From Hanleya hanleyi (Eukaryota > Mollusca > Polyplacophora > Lepidopleurida > Hanleyidae): a stretch of DNA of 64,000 bases. This document shows, in pieces, positions 1 through 8,387 of this stretch. The notes under the pieces are model-generated. The model was not told the DNA's origin, searched no databases, and saw only the letters and a list, made by a program, of their open reading frames with translations. The translations under genes and the position numbers were made by a program. The stretch spans positions 1-64,000 of the forward strand of contig JAVTVY010036890.1 of assembly GCA_036873755.1 (NCBI GenBank), written 5' to 3'. Positions within the stretch are counted from its first letter, which is position 1. The number at the start of each line of letters is the position of its first letter.

Positions 1-152
1 AAAATCGATAAATTCATTAAAAATAACGGCTTAGTGTAGCGCTAGGCTGCTAAATTTTTTAAATACTACATCATGAGTTGTCTGAGTTCAATTGGAAATA
101 AAATTTATACGTGCACTGACATTTATTGTAAAATCACAGCCGTTTAAAATTG
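1..152 (+). repeat. left terminal inverted repeat
   Basis: This segment pairs with 2472-2624 in inverted orientation. Shared blocks include the AACGGCTTAGTGTAGCGCTA stretch and the segment ending at the ACAGCCGTTTA sequence near 145. Differences are a few substitutions and 1-bp indels. Confidence 0.85.
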
Positions 153-233
153 TAAAAGAAACACAAATCTATTTTGTTGAGCGTAGCTGTAGAACATAGA
201 ATAGAATGATTTCACCCAGGTCCGCGCTTACAC

Positions 234-242
234 TATAAATAG
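234..242 (+). promoter_or_regulatory. TATA box of the RING-finger gene
   Basis: TATAAATAG lies just inside the left terminal repeat. A TCAGTCATT initiator-like sequence follows about 25 bp downstream and occurs a second time in the tandem duplication at 252-327, which ends at the start codon. Spacing fits an RNA polymerase II core promoter. Confidence 0.6.
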
Positions 243-251
243 CACGCAGTA

Positions 252-327
252 ATTTTTTCAGTCATTCACAATTAGCCTGAGTGCCCAGTATTTTTTCAGT
301 CATTCACAATTAGCCTGAGTGCCCAGT
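252..327 (+). repeat. 38-bp tandem duplication in the 5' leader
   Basis: Two identical 38-bp copies (252-289 and 290-327) lie between the TATA box and the ATG at 329. Each copy carries a TTTTTTCAGTCATTC initiator-like element, so the duplication doubles the possible start site. Confidence 0.9.
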
Positions 328-328
328 G

Positions 329-1222
329 ATGGCGTCACCCCTGGCTGAAATCATGGATATTGACATACCAGATCATGATAATGAAGTACAACTGCTTGGC
401 AACGTCATTAATATGGTGCATGACGAACCATGGTTGGATGCTATAATCAAAGACTTATTTCCACCTCAAGTCCAGGACTACCCTCTACCAGCCACACCTC
501 ATCTTGTTGCCCCTCCAGCTACATCGCAGCTTAGTAACTTCTTCCTAGCAGCGACACCGGATCTTACCCCAGTGGAATACCAATGTTTTGACGACATAGA
601 CCGTGTATTAGAAACTATGTTGAAACCACAACCACAAAGCCCCCAAGCTAAAGAAACGGCACAAGAAACAGAAAGCGGAAGCGACCTAGACACAACAGAC
701 ACAACCACAAACACAAATACAGAAGAAGGAAAAGATGAGAACAGGGAGGACTTAAAAATCATAGTACCCCAAAAAAAGAGGAAAGACTTAAGAAGAAGGC
801 CAGACGGGAGAAAAAACAGGAAAGACGTGAGAAGCCAAAGGAATCGGCCAGAGCAGAGGAAAAACAGAAAAGATGCAAGGAAAAAGAGAATAAAACAGAA
901 TACCAGAAAAATAAGCCAAAAAAAAAGCCAAAAAGATGACATGATGCACTACGTTTCGGCAATGACAACGACAACACTGGGAATCAACACAGAACGCCAA
1001 ACAGTCTTGTATTTACACTGCGTGGAATGCAGTAACCAATTCGCGAAATACGCTATTCACCCCTGCGGACACCAAGCCTTGTGCGAAACTTGTATTCATC
1101 GACATGCCCAAATACCAACGTGTGCGGAGGCTAATAAACCCCTAGTGTGTGAATTGATACCTTTAACATGTCCCGTGTGTACTGAGAGAAGACAACGTCA
1201 ACAGGCCCTCTCAACGATGTAA
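329..1222 (+). CDS. RING-finger protein of the 2.6-kb unit
   Basis: This 297-aa single-exon frame starts at the first ATG downstream of the TATA box. It has an acidic, hydrophobic N-terminus (about residues 10-45), a proline- and threonine-rich middle, a very basic stretch (about 148-200, with KKRK and repeated RKNRKD-type sequence) that could be a nuclear localisation or nucleic-acid-binding region, and a C-terminal RING-HC finger. The finger ligands are visible in order: CVEC near 231-234, C-G-H near 246-248, C-x2-C near 252-255 and CPVC near 281-284. RING proteins of this form are E3 ubiquitin ligases and are common in animal DNA viruses, where they target host factors. Ligase activity is inferred from the motif only; the target and closest relatives are unknown. 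Confidence 0.8.
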   Translation: MASPLAEIMDIDIPDHDNEVQLLGNVINMVHDEPWLDAIIKDLFPPQVQDYPLPATPHLVAPPATSQLSNFFLAATPDLTPVEYQCFDDIDRVLETMLKPQPQSPQAKETAQETESGSDLDTTDTTTNTNTEEGKDENREDLKIIVPQKKRKDLRRRPDGRKNRKDVRSQRNRPEQRKNRKDARKKRIKQNTRKISQKKSQKDDMMHYVSAMTTTTLGINTERQTVLYLHCVECSNQFAKYAIHPCGHQALCETCIHRHAQIPTCAEANKPLVCELIPLTCPVCTERRQRQQALSTM

Positions 1223-1342
1223 TCGCTTATTACATATCCAAAAGGTTTTTTTTAAAACCACCTTATTTTTCCGAAAGGGAAACTTCTAAAAAAGCACAAC
1301 AAATTAACACCAGATCACACACACATATATCCCTGTGCTCGT

Positions 1343-1506
1343 TCAAATAAATTGTCAGTCCCGTTATCATTCGGGCTGTTATAACTTCTATCAAAATAAA
1401 AAAATAAAAATTTCAGGCCGTATATTATTCGGGGCTGTAATATTAGTAACATTCCCGGGTTCAAAAATAAATTTCAGTCCGTTATCATAATTCGGGCTGT
1501 AATATT
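1343..1506. repeat. three hairpin-forming repeats between convergent genes
   Basis: Three degenerate copies begin near 1343, 1397 and 1463. Each has an AATAAA-type sequence followed by CAG(T/G)CCG, a short AT loop and CGGGCTG, so each can fold into a small stem-loop. They lie downstream of the RING gene stop and downstream of the opposing - strand frames, where poly(A) signals or transcription end sites are expected. Confidence 0.6.
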
Positions 1507-1773
1507 AATTTAATTACTGGGAGAGAGAAAAAATAAAACCTGCTGTGTTTATAAGAGAGAGATTGGTCCTGACAAGGACCGTTAATATGGGACAGGGGTT
1601 GTTTTTTGGTGATGCAGTTTGCTAATAGAATAAAAAAAGGGTAATGTGGGACCTATGCTTTTGAAATTTGTGCCCAAGTTAGAAGCTCTCTTTCGATTGC
1701 TTTGGTTAGTTCTGAAAAGAACTGTTAGGTTCAATTTGATATGCTGTTTTCTTCAGCAGGGGAGTTTTCCTGT

Positions 1774-2100
1774 CTACTCCCCCGTACTCATCTCGCTCAC
1801 TGAGAAGTAGCGGTAAGGTGTCAATGTGAATCGATATTGAACATCCTCATCTAGGTCGGGGCTTATGGGCATCCCCTCCAAGAAATTGGCCGGCGCTATT
1901 GTTGGTGGTGGTTGTTCAAAAATGCAGATCCCCTGTGGGCCCTCTTCGTGCTTGTTGTCCTCTAAGTCAGGAATGGGGAGGTCTTCCAGCGGAAAATTCA
2001 CGGTTGCCTCTTGTGGTGGTGGTGATGGATGGGGCGCCAGCAGCCGAGGAGGGGAGGGCGCATTTCGTCCCCCATGGTCTTGCGTAGTAAATCTATCCAC
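1774..2100 (-). CDS. overlapping acidic, proline-rich frame without its own ATG
   Basis: This frame of about 108 codons overlaps the 3' end of the 103-aa frame at 1998-2309 by about 100 nt in a different phase. It opens directly after a stop codon and has no ATG near its beginning; the first internal ATG comes near the middle. The product would be proline-rich, then acidic, ending with aromatic residues. To be made it would need splicing or a -1 frameshift from the upstream frame, or a non-ATG start. Dense frame overlap is typical of small viral genomes. It is not recognised as a known family. Confidence 0.45.
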   Translation of the reverse strand: MDRFTTQDHGGRNAPSPPRLLAPHPSPPPQEATVNFPLEDLPIPDLEDNKHEEGPQGICIFEQPPPTIAPANFLEGMPISPDLDEDVQYRFTLTPYRYFSVSEMSTGE

Positions 2101-2309
2101 CCCTCCTCGCTAATGGTTCGGGCACAATTTATCAGTTTCCGTAAATTTTCCGCTGTTCCACCTCCCGTCACGGCTTCGTTGTTAAGTCTCCTACTCCACT
2201 CCGTAAATTCGGCCAACCAAAACTGCTTGATTTCTTTCTTCATTGCTCTCGTCGCACGTCTCGATATTCCGCTTCGCCCAGATGTGGTACACATGGTTGC
2301 ACGGCTCAT
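1998..2309 (-). CDS. small basic protein of the 2.6-kb unit, unknown
   Basis: This 103-aa frame starts at the first ATG downstream of the TATA box at 2381-2392. A longer in-frame reading to 2474 would start inside the terminal repeat, upstream of the TATA box, so the short start is preferred. The N-terminal half is basic (RRATRAMKKE) and predicted helical; the C-terminus runs into a run of histidines. No family is recognised. It faces the RING gene tail to tail, and the overlapping acidic frame suggests the two are expressed from one spliced or frameshifted transcript. Confidence 0.5.
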   Translation of the reverse strand: MSRATMCTTSGRSGISRRATRAMKKEIKQFWLAEFTEWSRRLNNEAVTGGGTAENLRKLINCARTISEEGWIDLLRKTMGDEMRPPLLGCWRPIHHHHHKRQP

Positions 2310-2380
2310 TTTTTTCTCTCTGTGTATATCTCTTCTGGTCAGTGAAAAGGTTTTTGAATAGCCCGCTTCAAGCGGGTCGC

Positions 2381-2392
2381 TATATATATATA
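2381..2392 (-). promoter_or_regulatory. TATA box for the leftward genes of the 2.6-kb unit
   Basis: An alternating TATATATATATA lies about 70 bp upstream of the ATG at 2309, just inside the right terminal repeat. A small palindrome (CCCGCTT/AAGCGGG) sits directly downstream at about 2361-2375. Confidence 0.5.
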
Positions 2393-2471
2393 CAAAGCGC
2401 GGACTGCAGCGAAACCGCTCTAGGCTGTCTTCTAGATTTACGCTGCAGAAAATAGGTTTGTGTTTCTTTGC

Positions 2472-2624
2472 CAATTATAAACGGCTGTGATTTTACAATA
2501 AATGTCAGTGCACGTATAAATTTTATTTCCAATTGAACTCAGGCAATTCATGGTGTAGTATTTAAAAAATTTAGCCGCCTAGCGCTACACTAAGCCGTTA
2601 TTTTAATGAATTTTAGCGATTTTT
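2472..2624 (-). repeat. right terminal inverted repeat
   Basis: This is the inverted partner of bases 1-152. The similarity stops near 2624, where the sequence turns into unrelated flanking DNA. Confidence 0.85.
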
Positions 2625-4480
2625 ACACGCCTAATGTTAAAGTACGGTAGTATGGAAAACCCGCTACATTGCAAATAAATCGATTTTCCTGGCTAAAAAT
2701 ACGTCAAGACTATGGCTTACAGCCTTATAATATGTCCCTGAAAATTGTAACGGGTTTATCGAAAGCAAACTATAGAAAAACTATTAAAACATAGCCTTCG
2801 TTTGAGTGCAGGGTCTTAGAGTCAACGCGCGTAGTTCTCGATTCATTTTCCAGCGCTGGGCATGACGCCCTCTAGCGGCCGGTACAGGCACTGAGAATGG
2901 AATGTCTTGAAAGGGGAGTTAATAACCAATAGGCCGGTGAAACATTTTGGAGATGATTTCAATGTTGTCTTCTTCTCTCTCCTACCTGTGAGCAAGCATT
3001 TCTTAATTGTTTTACAGTGCAGGCATAAATCACACGCAGATGTAGCGTCGTCGTCGCAAATGTTCTGAAGTATATTTTATCTTGGAGCGCGCACCTACAA
3101 AAATTGCAAAGGAGGGACGGGTGAACAGGGGACGGGGCTGAATTTTTTTTTTTTAAATTTTGAAAAAGTACTGTGACAGAAATTGATGTGACGGAAATAA
3201 TACTTCTATGAATAGGGCGAAAATTTATCTGAGATAATTTTTCTGTCATAATTAATTCTTGGTCGAGTATCAACTATTCAGATATTACGGAAAGTACTGT
3301 TGTTATAAGGTATTCTTTGTTATATATCAGACACGATCAGCCGATATTTGTAAACAAACGATCTATATTTAGACCCTCACGTGATCTGTTACGTCGCAGC
3401 ACGCGCTCTTTGATCTTGACGTTCCGCCGCCGTACAGGAAGCTCAAATTGAGACGAAGAATTTCGTTACCATTGCCAGTAAATTGTAAGTTTATTGCGGA
3501 AAGAATTGATATTGCATAAATTCCTGTGGGAAATAGGAAGTACACATATAAGAGAATATTGTCTTGACGTAAAAAGTTGGGACATTTCATATTTACGGAG
3601 ATATGGATTTTTATAACTGAGCCGGTTTTTCGTGTAAACCATCGCAGCGAAAAGGGGAACGGCTGTCATCTTCGTTTTGCTATGTCACAAAAAGTGCTCG
3701 AATTACTTATTTCCAAATGATTTCATGACGAATCCAACTAAGGTTAGCAAGCATACATATCTTACGATATTGTCATGAACTGCCAGCACATAACACGTTC
3801 TGGTTGATGAGATCTGAATTTAAGTGTTGTAGCATGTTATTATCACCAGTCTATGATCGAGTGCCACCCAGTGTCGAGCATTTACATCGTCCAGTTTGCA
3901 CCAGCAAAAGAAAAATTACGAACGTTCATCGAACGTATGCTGAGCGGCGTCGGGGCACCTTCATGTGGTCTCCCGCGGTATATGAATGACTTAGATATGA
4001 ATGCATGAATTAGTTTGATATAATTTTGTTGGGTATGAACGATTTAAAGTGGAAATATTCCGTACAGGTCTGTTATATGTAACAAACGCTAACAAAAATG
4101 GCTGCTCAATGTCAATTTCCCCGGCTTGCCCGGATAATAACTCCGTTCAAACCACAGCCCCATCTATACGCTTTGATGCAAGGGAGACAACTCGGACTAG
4201 ACCAATTCCCAGGCGAAGATAATGTCCCGCTATATTTGGCCTGTATGGGGTATAGGGGTGGTCGGTTTTTTTATGGCTTTTACTATGAGCTATGAGGTTG
4301 ATCATGTAGAATACGATGGAAAAAACTATGAAAGTGCCCGGTAGGCTTGTATATAGATCCATATAGACCCATATACACTCATATACTGGGATATTAGTAT
4401 GTATAAATCCATACGGGGTGGACATGTTGGAGTCTAGGTGGAGCACTAGTGGCCCGATTGGGTAGAGTGAGGTCTTATTT
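2625..4480. other. no gene identified
   Basis: Only short frames without recognisable features are present. AT-rich sequence with scattered CpG (around 3370-3440) and no clear repeat structure was seen. Confidence 0.4.
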
Positions 4481-4489
4481 TAAAGCTCT

Positions 4490-4494
4490 CGAGG

Positions 4495-4525
<31 letters not shown>
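4490..4525. repeat. AAAT simple repeat
   Basis: A short (AAAT)n tract runs into AAT and poly-A. Confidence 0.8.
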
Positions 4526-5109
4526 AATAAAAAAAATCAAAAAAATCGGCGAGTAGTGGACAAAGGGAAAATTGGGAAGTACTGACCATGCCCCAGAATA
4601 CTTCATATGCATATCACGGCCTTAAGGCCTATGTAAGATGTAATCTACTTCACAGTTTAGTAGTATAAAAAGCGCAAGTCCTATTGACCTTGCCCCTTCC
4701 AAAGAAATAAAATCGGCTCTATTTTACAGGAGTATATACGCAGGTCACGTGGGTTGTCACGTCACTTCCGGGTTTTCACTAAACACTACCTCCAAACATA
4801 GAAGAGTTCCAATTTTTTCCCTTAGACGTCCGTATGTTCATCCTCCAAACCCACAAGAGTTCCAATGTTCAACCGCCGGGGTGTTTTCCACTGGCCTGGC
4901 CCGCCCCAGCGCCCCGCAGCGCGCGCGCGTCATCCCGCGTCATCCCCGGCAGTGCGCGCGCGGACGCGGGTCAAAAGGTCAAAGGGTCACCTCCAGGTCA
5001 GACGGTCCAATGTCCAATGAGACAATGTTGCGGCATCGCTATAGTCAGAGCTTGAGCACAAAAAAGGGGATTCTAGATGAACCTGGGAAAGATGGGCAGT
5101 TCCATTTGG
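4526..5109. other. promoter-like, CpG-rich stretch without a gene
   Basis: A TATAAAAAGCGC sequence lies near 4665 on the + strand. A 20-bp CCTCCAAAC...GAGTTCCAAT unit occurs twice (near 4788 and 4843), and 4910-4975 is very CpG-rich with CGCGTCATCCC repeats. No frame recognised as a gene follows. Confidence 0.35.
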
Positions 5110-5110
5110 A

Positions 5111-5188
5111 CCAATCAGCGGTCGAGAAAAAGAGCCAATCAGCGGTCGAGAAAAAGAACCAATCAGCGGTCGAACAATCAGCCAATCG
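5111..5188 (+). promoter_or_regulatory. tandem CCAAT-box array
   Basis: CCAATCAGCGGTCGA is repeated at 24-bp spacing (about 5111, 5135, 5159), followed by another GCCAATCG at about 5181. CCAATCAG is the NF-Y consensus. A TGACGTCC element follows at 5217. No gene start is evident nearby, so what it controls is unknown. Confidence 0.5.
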
Positions 5189-5216
5189 AATTGGGGTACT
5201 CACGGTGTGCTTTCGC

Positions 5217-5245
5217 TGACGTCCGCGCCTACATCTGGGTTCTTG
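5217..5245 (+). promoter_or_regulatory. 29-bp motif shared in inverted orientation with 8209-8237
   Basis: TGACGTCCGCGCCTACATC and the following ten bases recur with one difference on the opposite strand at 8209-8237, upstream of the zinc-finger gene at 8099. The motif includes a cAMP-response-type half site. A shared upstream control element or replication signal is inferred. Confidence 0.45.
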
Positions 5246-5352
5246 TACACCCGGGTAATGTTTTCTGGACATGGATGGGTTACCTTTGGCTCCATTCTAG
5301 GCCACTGATTGGCTAATACGGTGTTCAAAACCAGTTTCTTGCATTATGCTCA

Positions 5353-5720
5353 TAGAACTTATAGTCATAATCTATACGTGTTGGACGAGTCTCTTCACTC
5401 ACCGTATACACGTACCTCAATGAAATGCCCGCTCCAAACCTAGACCAAAAACACGTACTTGGTCTGTAGGCTGATTTCATTGGCTCTCTATTTTTTACTA
5501 TAGTGCTCTTGCATTCTAACCTTGATGGGTTACCTAGAACTTATAGTCATCAACTTAATCTATACGTGTTGGACGAGTCTCTTCACTCACCGTATACACG
5601 CACCTCAATGAAATGCCCGCTCCAAACCTAGACCAAAAACACGTACTTGGTCTGTGGGCTGATTTCATTGGCTCTCTATTTTTACTATAGTGCTCTTGCA
5701 TTCTAACCTTGATGGGTTAC
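5353..5720. repeat. 182-bp direct tandem duplication
   Basis: Copies at about 5353-5532 and 5535-5720 are nearly identical, differing by a few substitutions and a short insertion near the start of the second copy. Each contains an ATTGG (reverse CCAAT) box. Part of the unit also appears just before the first copy near 5275-5320. Confidence 0.85.
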
Positions 5721-6200
5721 ATTTTGGCCCCATCCTACACCACTGATTTCAGTTTCACTGAATCTCCACATTGGGCATTGATGCATTATGAATAAAACAC
5801 ACAAGACAGGGTTTTTTGGTGAGATCTCATTTTTTTTTTTTTTTTTTTATTCATTGAACAACAACAACGTGAGAACAACCACGTGAAAACTCAAGCCCAG
5901 AACAAGGGGCTTGTAATTAACTGAAGCACAGAACAGATATCGGCCTTCTGCGCATGCGCGGTGGCCGAGGTGTATGAAAATAGCCTGCGCGGAGTATTAT
6001 ACAATCGGATAGCTGTTGTCGTGAAAAAAACAAGTTTAGTAATGTTTATATAGTTTATTACCCCAATGTTACATCATACCCAGGCTGGGGGGAGCCGCCC
6101 TGGGTATGTTTAGTATGTTCACAGCAAAACAAATTGAAATATCAAACACCATGTTTTATTATTTAACACATTGTCACATTAGGTCAAGTGTTTACTGAGC
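5721..6200. other. 3' flank of the zinc-finger gene; poly-T and hairpin
   Basis: A poly-T tract lies at about 5831-5848 and an NRF1-like GCGCATGCGC at about 5949. A hairpin with arms CATACCCAGG and CCTGGGTATG lies at about 6076-6109. TTTATT at about 6154 reads AATAAA on the - strand, a plausible poly(A) signal for the gene ending at 6201. Confidence 0.5.
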
Positions 6201-6929
6201 TCAAGTCAGCGAGCAGCATCTAGACATAGAGTGTGTGTGTGTGTACAGCATCATATTCATCAGTGCACGGGTGACGCATTCAACCGATGGGGGTGATCGG
6301 TCAGCTTGGTCAGGAAAAACGTGACATTGGTTACCCTCTCTACCACCCATGCGGTTGGTCAGTGGGAAATTGTAGATATCTTGAGGGTGGAAACAGTACC
6401 GTGTCATGGACCAATGGCGCCGATCGATGTCACTGATTGGATGGTTGTCCTGTAAGAGATCGTTAGGAACATTTATGGACTCCACCAGAAAATGTTCGAT
6501 GTTGTCAGCACTCGAAACCGTAACGCTGGGGTCCGGCTGGATATTCAGGCTCTTCTCAACTGTGGGTATAGGCGGGCTCTCCTTCATCGCATCACCAGTG
6601 GCGTTCGTCTCCCCGGGCTTATCTTCACTGCATCTCACCTTCCGTGGCTCCTCTTCTGTAGGAAGTTGTCGTTCATGCTCATGGGCATGAATCAACCGTT
6701 GGTGTCGCAGCAACTGACTGCGTCGTTTGAAGAGTTGATCACAATCCTCGCATGGACGCTTGGATGGCCCATGAATTGAACGTTCGTGGCGCAGTAAAGC
6801 ATCTTCCCGATTAAATGACCGTGCGCAGGTTATACAAGTATACAGTCCATCGTTGTGGGTGGAGGCCTCGTGGCGTCGTAAATTATCTAGACGAGTAAAC
6901 TGCTTCTGGCAAGTTGTGCAAGTGAACAT
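6201..6929 (-). pseudogene. C2H2 zinc-finger protein with internally deleted polymerase N-domain
   Basis: This 242-aa frame is a paralogue of the gene at 7179-8099. Three C2H2 fingers are intact (C4/C7/H20/H25, C32/C35/H48/H53, C60/C63/H76/H81). After a linker, the start of the polymerase-like N-domain is recognisable to about residue 191, then the frame changes. Bases of the domain's far C-terminal end are present in a different frame near 6300-6350, so roughly 90 codons are deleted and the remainder is frameshifted; a second short gap occurs near residue 180. The fingers could still give a DNA-binding protein, so it is either a pseudogene or a truncated regulator. The TATA box and leader are nearly identical to the sister gene, showing that promoter and gene duplicated together. 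Confidence 0.7.
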
Positions 6930-6974
6930 CTTGGTGGTTGATAGAGTGTCTGATGAAATGGCAAGGCCGCTTCC

Positions 6975-6982
6975 CTTTTATA
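6975..6982 (-). promoter_or_regulatory. TATA box of the 6929 zinc-finger gene
   Basis: On the - strand GCTATAAAAGGGAAGCGG precedes the ATG by about 46 bp, with a TCAGAC initiator-like site about 25 bp downstream. It matches the promoter at 8144-8152. Confidence 0.65.
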
Positions 6983-7084
6983 GCACGCTAGCTGATAATC
7001 TATTTTTAGCACACTCTACCCCAAGTCGAGGATCGAGACTGGTGTACTGGTGTACCACTGAGCCGCATTGCGCGCGCGTATGAA

Positions 7085-7190
7085 GACCCTTATACATACC
7101 CAATGCGTAACGGTGGAGTCCGGCTGGAAATCCAGGCTCTTCTGAACTGTGGGTATAGGCGGGCTCTCCGTCATTGCATCACCAGGTCAG
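7085..7190 (-). pseudogene. fragment of a third zinc-finger paralogue linker
   Basis: Directly beyond the stop of the 306-aa gene, the - strand repeats the linker region found in both paralogues (the segment with GDA, ESPPIPT and KSLD). It has neither fingers nor N-domain attached. It is a leftover of another copy, produced by unequal recombination. Confidence 0.6.
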
Positions 7191-8099
7191 TTTAACCACG
7201 AAGAACGTAACATTGGTGACCCTCTCCACTATCCATTTGGTGTTGGGACGCTGTTCATAGGCCCATTCCAAGGGATCCACAGTGTCCAGTTGGGCCAGCA
7301 TCGTCTCTAGCGACGCCCGATTGGTGATTGTGAAAGGATGGTCGTACACTGGGTTGATGGCACTGGAATAGAAATAGCACAATTCGCGCGTCATCTTATG
7401 GTATAAGATGTAGCCAAATGCTACATTTAATGTGAAGGACGTAGGTTGGTCATTGAAGATGGCTTCCACGTAGCTGCGTAGACGGGCGAGGTCGGTCAGT
7501 CGGAAATTGTACAAGTCCAATATAGGGCGATGACGGTGGAAGCAGTGTCGGATCATGGACCAATGGCGTCGATATATCTCACTCACTGGATGATCTTCGG
7601 ATAAGAGATCGCTGGGAACATCCACCGCATCTTCCAGAAAATGTTCGTTGTTGTCAGGCGTATGACTGAAAACAGTAATGCTAGGAACCGGCTGGATATC
7701 TAGGCTCTTCTGAGCTGTGGGTATAGGCGCGCTCTCCGCGATCGCATCACCAGTGGCATTCTTCTCCCCGGGTTCATCTTCAGTGGATCTGTCCCTCCTG
7801 GGTGCCTCTTTAGTGGAAAGTTGTCCCTCATGCCATGGTGACGGACCATGAATCAAACGCTCATGCCGTTTTAACTGACTGGGTCGTCTGAAGAGTTGAC
7901 CACATTCTTCGCATGGACGCTTGGGTGGCCCATGAATTGAACGTTCATGGCGCTGTAAATGATCTGAGCGCTGAAACGACAGTGTAGGCCTACATATCGT
8001 ACAGCTATACCGGGCGGTTCCATCGTGCTTGGTAGCCTCATGGCGGCGCAAGTCGTGCCGGCGAGTGAACGATTTCGAGCACGTAGTACAAGTGAACAT
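7179..8099 (-). CDS. C2H2 zinc-finger protein fused to a polymerase N-terminal-like domain
   Basis: This is a 306-aa intact frame. Three N-terminal C2H2 fingers are visible (C4/C7/H20/H25; C33/C36/H51/H56 with a loop two residues longer; C63/C66/H79/H84), then a charged linker (about 85-168). Residues about 170-305 are clearly homologous to residues about 22-156 of the DNA polymerase encoded at 8510-12430: both have IYxRHW, RHCFHR, DLYNFRL, FGYIL, LDPLEWA, QRPNT and VTNVTFFV in the same order. The protein stops where the polymerase continues into its cysteine-containing region. A sequence-specific DNA-binding partner of the polymerase, such as an origin or promoter factor, is inferred. The fingers indicate nucleic-acid binding; no direct functional evidence is available. 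Confidence 0.85.
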   Translation of the reverse strand: MFTCTTCSKSFTRRHDLRRHEATKHDGTARYSCTICRPTLSFQRSDHLQRHERSIHGPPKRPCEECGQLFRRPSQLKRHERLIHGPSPWHEGQLSTKEAPRRDRSTEDEPGEKNATGDAIAESAPIPTAQKSLDIQPVPSITVFSHTPDNNEHFLEDAVDVPSDLLSEDHPVSEIYRRHWSMIRHCFHRHRPILDLYNFRLTDLARLRSYVEAIFNDQPTSFTLNVAFGYILYHKMTRELCYFYSSAINPVYDHPFTITNRASLETMLAQLDTVDPLEWAYEQRPNTKWIVERVTNVTFFVVKLTW

Positions 8100-8143
8100 C
8101 TTGGTGGTTGACAGAGTGTCTGATGAAACGGTCAGGCCGTTTC

Positions 8144-8152
8144 CTTTTTATA
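8144..8152 (-). promoter_or_regulatory. TATA box of the 8099 zinc-finger gene
   Basis: On the - strand GCTATAAAAAGGAAACGG lies about 45 bp upstream of the ATG, with a TCAGAC initiator-like site in between. The leader is almost identical to that of the gene starting at 6929. Confidence 0.65.
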
Positions 8153-8208
8153 GCAAGCTAGCTGTTGATCTATTTTTAGCACCATCAGTTCAACTTGGAC
8201 GTCAGCGA

Positions 8209-8237
8209 CAAGAACCCGGATGTAGGCGCGGACGTCA
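8209..8237 (-). promoter_or_regulatory. 29-bp motif with cAMP-response-like sites, upstream of the 8099 gene
   Basis: On the - strand this reads TGACGTCCGCGCCTACATC and on, matching 5217-5245 in inverted orientation. Another GACGTC lies about 10 bp further along. It lies 60-95 bp upstream of the TATA box, a usual place for activator sites. Confidence 0.5.
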
Positions 8238-8387
8238 TTGAAAATAATGCTGTGGCGTCATCAGTACGAGTAGTAGCGAAAGTGGACATTTTTAGCAGTG
8301 AAGGAGTATACACTATGTACAAATAGAATACAGGTGGTATGTACAAATAGAATAGTAGTGGTATGTATAAGGTACAAAAAAAATTCT

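Larger units (their letters stand above)
1..2624. mobile_element. 2.6-kb unit with long inverted terminal repeats and convergent genes
   Basis: The left end (about 1-152) and right end (about 2472-2624) are inverted copies of each other with only scattered differences, so this is a discrete unit bounded by terminal inverted repeats of at least 150 bp. The window opens inside or at the edge of the left repeat, so the true outer end is unseen. A TATA box lies just inside each repeat and the two transcription units converge near 1500-1770. Compact ambisense organisation with long inverted ends recalls small linear DNA viruses and Polinton-related non-autonomous elements, but no polymerase, integrase, transposase, Rep or capsid is present, so the class is undetermined. 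Confidence 0.75.

Noticed and set aside
499..1000. Antisense frames opposite the RING gene
   Set aside because: Low-complexity readings (Phe/Leu/Ser) of the lysine-rich coding strand; the RING motif supports the + strand.
4098..4295. 65-codon frame starting at an ATG
   Set aside because: No motif, homology or splice context; likely chance.
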